Source of the DNA: an uncultured Lachnospiraceae bacterium
GTDB taxonomy: Bacteria > Bacillota > Clostridia > Lachnospirales > Lachnospiraceae
Length of the DNA stretch: 20,327 nt
Reading direction: 5' to 3'
Assembly (NCBI GenBank): GCA_934351765.1
Contig: CAKRJM010000012.1
Span: 1-20,327, forward strand
The translations under genes were made by a program, and so were the position numbers. Below are positions 1-6,345 of this stretch, one piece after another. The first letter of the stretch is position 1, and each line of letters opens with the position of its first letter. The notes beneath the pieces were generated by a model that did not search any database, was not told the DNA's origin, and was given only the letters and a program-made list of their open reading frames with translations.

Positions 1-211
1 GGATCAGCCACTTTACATCACCTCCGTTTAATTTCACCCTTGTTCTGGATACCAGAAGCAGGCCTCCCGCCATAAACAGCGATACCAGATTCCGGAACAG
101 ACACTTCTGCATAGATGGTACATCGCCGGCCAGCCGGACAAAAACCCCCATTACTGCCCAGGAAAATGCCGAGGTCATGATGCACAGGATTCCTTTTGTT
201 TTATTAGACAT
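1..211 (-). CDS. EamA/DMT-family transporter, N-terminal part (runs off the left edge)
   Basis: Only the first 70 codons are in the window. The start ATG is at 209-211, preceded by a GGGAGGG ribosome binding site at 218-224 with a 6-nt spacer. The visible protein has two hydrophobic segments (about residues 7-26 and 42-55) separated by a loop containing a conserved-looking FRN motif. This matches the first two helices of the EamA domain found in drug/metabolite exporters, which export small metabolites or amino acids across the cytoplasmic membrane. Substrate specificity cannot be read from this part. A consensus promoter lies directly upstream, so this is probably the first gene of its transcript. 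The family call is good and the substrate is unknown. Confidence 0.75.
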   Translation of the reverse strand, partial: MSNKTKGILCIMTSAFSWAVMGVFVRLAGDVPSMQKCLFRNLVSLFMAGGLLLVSRTRVKLNGGDVKWLI

Positions 212-234
212 AGTTTTCCCTCCCTTTTTCTCTC

Positions 235-263
235 ATTATACGCCGAACTGATATGACCAGCAA
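235..263 (-). promoter_or_regulatory. Sigma-A promoter for the EamA transporter gene
   Basis: Read on the minus strand, TTGCTG (258-263) is followed after exactly 17 nt by TATAAT (235-240), a perfect -10 box. It sits about 25 nt upstream of the start codon, giving a short leader that carries the GGGAGGG ribosome binding site. Confidence 0.75.
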
Positions 264-306
264 GATGATTTTTTATGCTTTTCTTTCTACTACAATATAA
301 GATAAG

Positions 307-335
307 TTGCAGTTTCCCGGAGGATGCGGTATACT
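307..335 (+). promoter_or_regulatory. Sigma-A promoter for the glycosyltransferase gene
   Basis: TTGCAG (307-312), a 17-nt spacer and TATACT (330-335) lie about 50 nt upstream of the GTG start at 388. Together with the opposite promoter at 235-263 it makes 212-387 a divergent promoter region with no further genes. Confidence 0.65.
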
Positions 336-387
336 GGATTTTGACAGATAAACCGGATTTCATTCCAATTCATAAGGAGTATTCAAC

Positions 388-1413
388 GTGAAATTATTAT
401 CCATTGCCGTACCCTGTTATAATTCACAGGACTATATGGAACATTGTGTAGAATCACTGCTGCCCGGCGGTGATGATGTGGAAATCCTGATCGTCGATGA
501 CGGTTCCAAGGACAACACTGCCGCCATTGCAGACCGCCTGGAGGCGGAGCACCCGGGAATCATCCGTGCGATCCATCAGGAAAATGCCGGACACGGCGGA
601 GCCGTCAACACCGGGATCAAGCATGCCACCGGCCTGTTCTTCAAGGTTGTTGACAGCGATGACTGGGTAGATCTCGAGGCTTACGAAAAGATCCTGGCCT
701 TTCTCAGGAAAGCGGTTCAGGACGACATGCTTCCGGACCTGATACTCTCCAACTATGTATATGACAAACAGGGCGCAGTCCACAAAAAAGTCATGCAGTA
801 CCGGAACTATTTCCCGGTCGATACCTACTTTTCCTGGGAACAGGTAAAGCCTCTTCCTCCCACCACCTATATTTTAATGCATTCGGTGATCTATCGGACA
901 AAGGTGCTTCACCTCTCCGGCATGGAGCTTCCGAAAAAGACCTTTTATGTGGACAATTTGTTCGTATTTGAACCCATGCCTTACGTTCAGAGCATTTACT
1001 ATCTGGATGTGGACTTTTATCATTATTTTATCGGAAGAGAGGATCAGTCCGTCAACGAACAGGTCATGATCTCCCGCCTGGATCAGCAGTTCCGTGTTAC
1101 TTACCGGATGATCGATGCGCTGGAGCAGTCCGCTCCCCTGATGACAGATGCAACCCTCTGCAAAAACATGTGCTCCTATTTAAATATCATCATGACGGTT
1201 TCCTCCGTTCTGGCCATCAAATCAGGGACGGAAGAACATCTTCAATGGAAACGGGAGCTCTGGGACTATCTGAAGGCCTCCAATCCCGGTCTCTGGTTCA
1301 AATTCCGGTATCGGACGATCCTGGGCATCTCCATGAACCTGCCCGGAAAGATCGGAAGAAAGCTGTCGATCCTGGGATATAATATCACTCAGAAAATTTA
1401 TGGATTCAACTAA
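388..1413 (+). CDS. Family 2 (GT-A fold) glycosyltransferase
   Basis: This 341-residue cytoplasmic or membrane-associated glycosyltransferase transfers a sugar from a nucleotide-sugar donor to a surface polysaccharide, glycolipid or teichoic-acid-type acceptor. The N-terminal half shows the GT2 signature in order: SIAVPCYN (residues 5-12), the donor-binding DDGS (37-40), the NAGHGGAVN stretch (66-74) and the metal-binding DSDD (89-92). The C-terminal half has no obvious transmembrane helix, unlike processive or GtrB-type enzymes. The start codon is GTG at 388, supported by AAGGAG at 374-379 with an 8-nt spacer. The gene stands alone, with its own promoter and terminator, so its acceptor cannot be inferred from neighbours. 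Family is secure; acceptor and linkage are unknown. Confidence 0.9.
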   Translation: MKLLSIAVPCYNSQDYMEHCVESLLPGGDDVEILIVDDGSKDNTAAIADRLEAEHPGIIRAIHQENAGHGGAVNTGIKHATGLFFKVVDSDDWVDLEAYEKILAFLRKAVQDDMLPDLILSNYVYDKQGAVHKKVMQYRNYFPVDTYFSWEQVKPLPPTTYILMHSVIYRTKVLHLSGMELPKKTFYVDNLFVFEPMPYVQSIYYLDVDFYHYFIGREDQSVNEQVMISRLDQQFRVTYRMIDALEQSAPLMTDATLCKNMCSYLNIIMTVSSVLAIKSGTEEHLQWKRELWDYLKASNPGLWFKFRYRTILGISMNLPGKIGRKLSILGYNITQKIYGFN

Positions 1414-1438
1414 ATCCAATCAGCCAGACCATGCAGAG

Positions 1439-1492
1439 AAAAGCCCTGCGGACTCCCGTGTGATCCTCACACAGGGAAGCCGCAGGGCTTTT
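1439..1492. terminator. Bidirectional intrinsic terminator between the glycosyltransferase and the MurE-like ligase
   Basis: AAAAGCCCTGCGG (1439-1451) pairs with CCGCAGGGCTTTT (1480-1492). Inside is a second stem, CCCGTGTGA with TCACACAGGG. A-runs and T-runs flank the stem on both sides, so it can end transcription of both convergent genes. Confidence 0.85.
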
Positions 1493-1534
1493 CAGATAAA
1501 ATTCAATGCTCGTCCTTCGTGTCCTGGGACAGTT

Positions 1535-3007
1535 TTATATGTCTGCCTGCCGCTCCTGCTCCGCGATCCATTTCTGTACCACCTTCGGATCAGACAGATA
1601 CGGCTCGTAATGATCCCGCACACGCTGGGTCACCTCTGCGCCCTTTCCGGCCAGGATCACCACATCGCCGGGCTTGGCCGCTTCCATAACGGCACGGACG
1701 GCGCTCTCCCGGTCAGGAATGATCCGGCAGGGCTTTGTGATATGGCTCTTGATCTCCTCACAGATCGTTACCACATCCTCGTAACCGGGATCGTCCGCGG
1801 TCAGGAACACCTGATCTGCGTATTTCTCCGCCAGTTCTCCCAGATCCCGTTTTCGGATTGCCGACCGTTCTCCACAGGCTCCGAACATCGAAAGGATCCG
1901 CCTGGGGGAAAAGGTCTCCCGCACAGCCTTATAGACATTCAGAAAGCTCAGCTTATTATGAGCGTAATCCACAACAATATGGATTCCCTTATACTCCATC
2001 AACATCATCCGGCCCGGAATGTGGACAAACCGGATTCCCTCCTGGATGGTTCCGGCATCCAGCCCCATCTCAAAGGCCGCCACAATGGCCGCTGTCAGGT
2101 TTTCCACATTGAACCGTCCCACCAGACTGCTCTCAAAGGCATACCAGGAACCGCGGTACCCAAGCTCAAACCGGCTTCCGGACGCATCAGACACACAGTT
2201 TCGGATCACCGCGTCACAGGATTCGTCGTGACCGTAAAAAATCCGTTTTTTCCCCTCGCTGGCCGCCAGAACCTTATCCAGAAAACGGGTTTCCTTATTG
2301 ATGATGGCCGTGTCACACTGGCGCAGGAACGAGGTCTTGCAGTCCACATACTCCTCGAGGGTCGCATGCTCCTTTCCGCCGATATGATCCTCGTCCACAT
2401 TAAGGAACAGCCCGATGGGGAACTGCTCTCCGTACACGCGGGACAGCTTCATGGCCTGGGAGGACACCTCCATAACCACATGGTCACAGCCGTTATCCAG
2501 TGCTTCTTTAAAATAGGACTGAAGCTCCGCCGGCTCCGGCGTCGTTAAATGGCTGATCCTGGATTCCTTTCCGGTGTTGATCTCCGTAGTGGAAAACAAC
2601 GCTGTTTTTCCGGGAGCCGCCGTATCGAGAATAGACTTCAGAATATAGGCCGTCGTAGTCTTCCCCTTTGTTCCGGTGATTCCGGTCACAAACATCCTGC
2701 TTCCGGGATTCCCGTAAAACCACCGGGCAGCCACGGAGACTGCCTTTCGAATATCGGTTACCAGGATCTTCGGAAGCTCCACTCCGTAATCCTGTTCTGC
2801 CATGTAAAGAATCGCTCCGCGTTCCTTCGCCATCTCCAGATATTCTTTTTTAAAGGTAAATCCCTTGCAGACAAAAAAGGTCCCCGGTTCTGCATCCTTG
2901 GAGTTGGCGGTAAAGGAGGACGGAGCCAAACACCCCGTCCTCTGATCCGCCAGGAGCAGCAGATGTTCCTTTGCAAGAAGATCCAGCAGTTCCTGTATGT
3001 TTCTCAT
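1535..3007 (-). CDS. MurE-like Mur ligase (UDP-MurNAc-tripeptide synthetase family) with altered specificity motifs
   Basis: This 490-residue ATP-dependent amide ligase has the three Mur ligase domains. The N-terminal UDP-sugar-binding domain runs to about residue 105. The central ATPase has the P-loop GTKGKTT (112-118), MEVSS (179-183), DEDH (205-208) and a lysine at 224 where MurE carries its carbamylated lysine. The C-terminal domain has VDYAH (346-350) and GKGAE (454-458). Length is typical of MurE. Several normally strict motifs differ: DNPR, which reads the meso-diaminopimelate side chain, is DDPG (405-408), GKGHE is GKGAE and DYAHTPD is DYAHNKL. It may therefore add another amino acid or act on another substrate, and a canonical MurE may lie elsewhere. 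A GAGGAA ribosome binding site at 3017-3022 supports the start. The gene lies 108 bp downstream of fucO with no clear terminator between, so read-through is possible. Confidence 0.8.
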   Translation of the reverse strand: MRNIQELLDLLAKEHLLLLADQRTGCLAPSSFTANSKDAEPGTFFVCKGFTFKKEYLEMAKERGAILYMAEQDYGVELPKILVTDIRKAVSVAARWFYGNPGSRMFVTGITGTKGKTTTAYILKSILDTAAPGKTALFSTTEINTGKESRISHLTTPEPAELQSYFKEALDNGCDHVVMEVSSQAMKLSRVYGEQFPIGLFLNVDEDHIGGKEHATLEEYVDCKTSFLRQCDTAIINKETRFLDKVLAASEGKKRIFYGHDESCDAVIRNCVSDASGSRFELGYRGSWYAFESSLVGRFNVENLTAAIVAAFEMGLDAGTIQEGIRFVHIPGRMMLMEYKGIHIVVDYAHNKLSFLNVYKAVRETFSPRRILSMFGACGERSAIRKRDLGELAEKYADQVFLTADDPGYEDVVTICEEIKSHITKPCRIIPDRESAVRAVMEAAKPGDVVILAGKGAEVTQRVRDHYEPYLSDPKVVQKWIAEQERQADI

Positions 3008-3115
3008 CGCTATTATTTCCTCTTTCCTGTCTCCGCGCTCTGCATTTCTTTTACAGAACCGGTTTTCGGTATATGCTTACCGGCATGCTCTTCCGGGTTC
3101 TTACCGGTGTGATTT

Positions 3116-4264
3116 TTACAGAAGTGTCCGGTACAGTGCTTCAATCTGCTCCAGTGTCACATCCTTGGGATTTCCGGGTGTGCAGGCATCCTTGATGGCG
3201 CTTTCTGCCAGGAACGGAACATCCTCTGCCTTTGCGATCTCCTTCAGATCTGCCGGGATTCCCACATCAGAAGCCAGCTTTCTTACCGCCTCAACGGCTG
3301 CCTTCCGATATTCCTCCTGACTCATTTCATCCACACCGGCAACGCCCATGGCTCTTGCGATCTCCCGGTACTTCCCGCCCGTTGCGTCTGCATTGAATTC
3401 CATGATAGTCGGAAGAAGGATCGCATTGGCAACACCGTGCGGCGTATCATAAACAGCACCCAGGGCATGCGCCATGGAATGAACGATTCCGAGTCCCACA
3501 TTGGAGAATCCCATGCCGGCAATGTACTGGCCAAGAGCCATGCCATCTCTTCCCTCTTCGGTATTCTCTACTGCTCCGCGCAGGGAAGACGCAATCAGTT
3601 CAATGGCCTTTATATGCATCATATCCGTCATTTCCCATGCACCCCTGGTGATATAGCCCTCGATGGCATGAGTCAGCGCATCCATTCCGGTTGCTGCCGT
3701 CAATCCCTTCGGCATGGAAGCCATCATATCAGGATCCACTACCGCGATCACCGGAATGTCATGCGTATCTACGCACACAAACTTCCGGCGGTTTTCCACA
3801 TCGGTGATGACATAATTAATCGTTACCTCCGCTGCGGTGCCTGCCGTTGTGGGAACTGCAATAATCGGAACACAGGGATTTTTTGTAGGAGCAACGCCCT
3901 CCAGACTCCGCACATCGGCAAATTCCGGATTATTGATAATAATACCGACTGCCTTCGAGGTATCCATGGGAGAACCGCCGCCTACAGCAACAATGAAATC
4001 TGCTCCGGATGCTTTATAGGCTTCCACGCCGCCCTTTACATTCTCAATGGTCGGGTTTTCTTTGATATTTGTATAAACTTCATAGCCGCATCCTGCCTTG
4101 TCCAGAACCTCCAGCACCTTTCCGGTCACGCCATGCTTATAAATGGTCGGTCCGGAGCAGACAAATGCCTTCTTAAATCCACGCTTCTTTACCTCTGCTG
4201 CGATCTCCTGAATGGCACCTCTGCCAAAATAAGATGTTTCGTTTAAAATCATACGGTTTGCCAT
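3116..4264 (-). CDS. fucO: Lactaldehyde reductase / 1,2-propanediol oxidoreductase (iron-containing alcohol dehydrogenase)
   Basis: FucO reduces lactaldehyde, a product of fucose and rhamnose breakdown, to 1,2-propanediol with NADH in the cytoplasm, regenerating NAD+ in anaerobic growth. The 382-residue protein matches the remembered E. coli FucO sequence closely from the first residues (MANRMILNET) through the NNPEFADVRSLEG and AAEVTINYVITD blocks. Expected iron ligands are present: D195, H199, H262 and H276. The nucleotide-binding GGGSPMD is at 95-101. The start is supported by AAGGAGGA at 4273-4280, 8 nt upstream. No fucose, rhamnose or propanediol-microcompartment genes are nearby, so it is probably a free-standing redox gene with its own promoter (4345-4373). 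Specificity for lactaldehyde over other short aldehydes is inferred from similarity. Confidence 0.92.
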   Translation of the reverse strand: MANRMILNETSYFGRGAIQEIAAEVKKRGFKKAFVCSGPTIYKHGVTGKVLEVLDKAGCGYEVYTNIKENPTIENVKGGVEAYKASGADFIVAVGGGSPMDTSKAVGIIINNPEFADVRSLEGVAPTKNPCVPIIAVPTTAGTAAEVTINYVITDVENRRKFVCVDTHDIPVIAVVDPDMMASMPKGLTAATGMDALTHAIEGYITRGAWEMTDMMHIKAIELIASSLRGAVENTEEGRDGMALGQYIAGMGFSNVGLGIVHSMAHALGAVYDTPHGVANAILLPTIMEFNADATGGKYREIARAMGVAGVDEMSQEEYRKAAVEAVRKLASDVGIPADLKEIAKAEDVPFLAESAIKDACTPGNPKDVTLEQIEALYRTLL

Positions 4265-4317
4265 CTGTAAAATCCTCCTTCAACCCACATTTCTTATAAA
4301 TTTCTGTTTTTTCAAGT

Positions 4318-4338
4318 CAGCCGGACTGCTTCCGGCTG
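4318..4338 (-). other. Hairpin between the MATE gene and fucO
   Basis: CAGCCGG (4318-4324) and CCGGCTG (4332-4338) form a perfect 7-bp stem with a 7-nt loop. No T-run follows on either strand, so it is a poor intrinsic terminator. It lies in the fucO 5' leader, just downstream of the proposed -10 box, and may attenuate read-through from the MATE gene or stabilise the fucO mRNA. Confidence 0.5.
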
Positions 4339-4344
4339 CCTATT

Positions 4345-4373
4345 ATCATACCATAACTTTCAGATTCCGTCCA
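4345..4373 (-). promoter_or_regulatory. Likely promoter for fucO (extended -10)
   Basis: On the minus strand TGGACG (4368-4373), a 17-nt spacer and TATGAT (4345-4350) occur, with TGG directly before the -10 box (extended -10 form). It immediately follows the MATE stop codon. Confidence 0.5.
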
Positions 4374-4374
4374 T

Positions 4375-5736
4375 TCAGGCTTCTGATTTCTTTTTCTTCC
4401 TCTTCAGCCGTTCATCCGAGCCATGCCTCTGCCACTTTCCGCTGGCCATCCGCCAGAGAAACATAAAAAACCGGAAAATCCAGTCAATGCTCATTGCCAC
4501 CCACACAAACAGTACCGGCATATGAAACTGTTTCACAAACAAATATGCCAGTCCGATCCGGAAAATCCACATGGAGCTTACCGCAACCACCATGGTAAAG
4601 GTCACATCCGAAGCCGCCCGCAGCGCATTGGGCAGGAGGAAGGCCGGCGGCCACAAAGCCATCGCACATCCATGAAAAATAATCAGATCCCGCGCTGCCG
4701 CCGCAGCCTCCGGCGACAGGTTGTAGATTCCGACGATCGGACCGCTGAACACATCAAGGATCAAAACGATTCCTGCCAGGATCAGATAATTCAAAAGAAT
4801 AAACCGTTTCGTATAATATCGAACCTGGTCGAATTCTTTCGCGCCCACACACTGGGAGGCCACCGTAACCAGTCCCATACCGATGGCGGTTCCCGGCAGA
4901 TATTCCAGCGTTACCAGATTTCCTGCCACTGCAAAGCCGGCAATGGCTGTCGTTCCCATGGTCGACACCAGACTCTGGACCATGATTTTTCCAAGCTGGA
5001 ACATACCATTTTCCATGCCGCTTGGAACACCAATTCTTAAGATCTGCCGGATCATATGCGGATCATAGCCCAAACGCAGATACTTATCAACATAAAGAAT
5101 ATTTTTTTCATTCCGAATAATAACCAGCATGATCACAGCTGCCACCATGCGGGAAACCAGCGTAGGGACTCCCACACCGGCCACGCCGGCCTTCAGTACA
5201 TATACACCAATGGCATTTCCGGCCACATTGATCCCGTTCATGATCAGGGAGGTCTTCATGGATATTTTGGAATTTCCCATGACACGGTAAAGCGCTGCAC
5301 AGGAATTATAAATCGCCAGAAACGGAAACGATACCGCCGTCAGATAAAAATAAATCCTGGCGTTCTTCATGACATCAGCTTCAATTTTTCCAAACAGTCC
5401 GCCAAGGATCACCGCGTTTCCTGTCAGAGACAGGATCATGATCACCAGCGCCAGCACGGTGGTTACCAGAAGAAGCTGATTGGCAGCACGACAGCCTCGT
5501 TCTCTGTTTTTACATCCGAGAGCCTGTCCCGCTACAACCGCACCGCCCGTTGCCATAGCGGCCATAAGCTGATTCAGCAGCAGGTTGATGGCATCCACCA
5601 GAGATACGCCAGACACCGCTGCTTCACCTGCCCCTGCCACCATGATCACGTCCAGCATTCCTACCAGAACGGAAAGAAACTGCTCGATGATCAGGGGAAT
5701 CAACAACTTTTTCAGATCACTTTTTGAGAACATCAT
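4375..5736 (-). CDS. MATE-family multidrug/metabolite efflux transporter
   Basis: This 453-residue integral membrane protein has about 12 hydrophobic segments, the usual MATE length and topology: two six-helix bundles joined near residue 225. It is expected to export drugs or cationic metabolites across the cytoplasmic membrane using a sodium or proton gradient. Family features include the N-terminal LIIEQFLSVLVGMLDVIMV segment, the MATGGAVVAGQALG stretch after helix 2 and the repeated GVPSGMENGMFQLG element opening the second half. The C-terminus is strongly basic (RLKRKKKKSEA). The start is ATGATG at 5731-5736, so it could be either codon, behind a GGAGGG ribosome binding site. A promoter lies about 30-60 bp upstream. 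It is divergent from the Spo0A-like protein, with a candidate operator between. Substrate unknown. Confidence 0.9.
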   Translation of the reverse strand: MMFSKSDLKKLLIPLIIEQFLSVLVGMLDVIMVAGAGEAAVSGVSLVDAINLLLNQLMAAMATGGAVVAGQALGCKNRERGCRAANQLLLVTTVLALVIMILSLTGNAVILGGLFGKIEADVMKNARIYFYLTAVSFPFLAIYNSCAALYRVMGNSKISMKTSLIMNGINVAGNAIGVYVLKAGVAGVGVPTLVSRMVAAVIMLVIIRNEKNILYVDKYLRLGYDPHMIRQILRIGVPSGMENGMFQLGKIMVQSLVSTMGTTAIAGFAVAGNLVTLEYLPGTAIGMGLVTVASQCVGAKEFDQVRYYTKRFILLNYLILAGIVLILDVFSGPIVGIYNLSPEAAAAARDLIIFHGCAMALWPPAFLLPNALRAASDVTFTMVVAVSSMWIFRIGLAYLFVKQFHMPVLFVWVAMSIDWIFRFFMFLWRMASGKWQRHGSDERLKRKKKKSEA

Positions 5737-5767
5737 ACTCCAAAATCCCTCCTCTGCTCCTTCTTCG

Positions 5768-5796
5768 ATTGTAACACCACACCCTCCTTTTTACAA
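5768..5796 (-). promoter_or_regulatory. Sigma-A promoter for the MATE gene
   Basis: On the minus strand TTGTAA (5791-5796), a 17-nt spacer and TACAAT (5768-5773) lie about 35 nt upstream of the start codon. Confidence 0.65.
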
Positions 5797-5837
5797 GCAG
5801 AATTCCCGCCTGTCTTCCTTTGTCTCTTTTCGTCTCT

Positions 5838-5855
5838 TGTCTGGATTTTCAGACA
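5838..5855. promoter_or_regulatory. Inverted repeat, candidate operator between the MATE and Spo0A-like genes
   Basis: TGTCTG (5838-5843) and CAGACA (5850-5855) are perfect 6-bp arms separated by GATTTT. The site lies in the divergent intergenic region, upstream of the MATE promoter and about 90 bp before the Spo0A-like start. Each arm resembles, without matching, the TGTCGAA core of a Spo0A box. An AT-rich TATATT at 5865-5870 could be the -10 box of the plus-strand gene, but no good -35 accompanies it. Confidence 0.35.
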
Positions 5856-5943
5856 CATATCCGCTATATTATAAGAAATAACTCGCTCGAATCTGCCAAC
5901 TCTGTTGTTTTTCATGGCAGCCTGCGGAAAGGAGACTGATCTT

Positions 5944-6276
5944 ATGAAACCCACTCTGGAAGAACTTCTTTATCCCCTCGGCATAACCAACCGCTACCGC
6001 GGTTATCCTTATTTTATCATGGCTGTCACTCTGGCGGTGGAAGATCCCACGCGCCTTTCCAATGTGCAAAAAGAAATCTATCTTCCCATTGCTCTGGAAT
6101 ACCATGCCAATCCGGTTAATGTGGAGCGTGCACTCCGGACGATCCGCGATGTGGTGCTCCGCAACGGCGGCCCGGAGTTTTTAAAGCGGCTCAACGGCGG
6201 TACAACTCCACGGAACGCAACGCCTTACCCCACAGAACTGATCGATCTGTTTGCCCGGTTTCTGAACAATGCCTGA
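5944..6276 (+). CDS. Stand-alone Spo0A C-terminal-type DNA-binding protein
   Basis: This 110-residue protein aligns by eye along nearly its whole length with the DNA-binding (sigma-A activation) domain of Spo0A. Shared landmarks are LGI..RYRGYPYF (residues 12-24; Spo0A GVPAHIKGYLYL), the acidic VED (32-34), IYLPIALEYHA (45-55; Spo0A LYPDIAKKFNT) and the recognition-helix core VERALR (60-65; Spo0A VERAIR). The phosphoacceptor receiver domain of full Spo0A is absent, so it cannot be controlled by the phosphorelay in the usual way. The start is ATG 5944, not an in-frame ATG 13 codons earlier, because AAGGAG at 5929-5934 sits 9 nt before it. It is single-gene, ends at a bidirectional terminator and is divergent from a MATE exporter. 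Probably a transcription regulator; targets unknown. Confidence 0.82.
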   Translation: MKPTLEELLYPLGITNRYRGYPYFIMAVTLAVEDPTRLSNVQKEIYLPIALEYHANPVNVERALRTIRDVVLRNGGPEFLKRLNGGTTPRNATPYPTELIDLFARFLNNA

Positions 6277-6286
6277 ATTTTAAAAC

Positions 6287-6323
6287 GGCTTCTCCGGAAA
6301 CCCGGAGAAGCCATTCTGTTTTT
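6287..6323. terminator. Bidirectional terminator between the Spo0A-like gene and the ABC-F gene
   Basis: GGCTTCTCCGG (6287-6297) pairs perfectly with CCGGAGAAGCC (6302-6312) around a 4-nt loop. On the plus strand it is followed by ATTCTGTTTTT, and on the minus strand by GTTTTAAAATT. Confidence 0.85.
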
Positions 6324-6345
6324 ATATACCTGAATCCATTCTCTT

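Noticed and set aside
1400..2548. Long plus-strand open frame opposite the MurE-like gene
   Set aside because: It runs antisense to a well-supported Mur ligase, has no ribosome binding site and crosses the bidirectional terminator; its protein has no recognisable domain.
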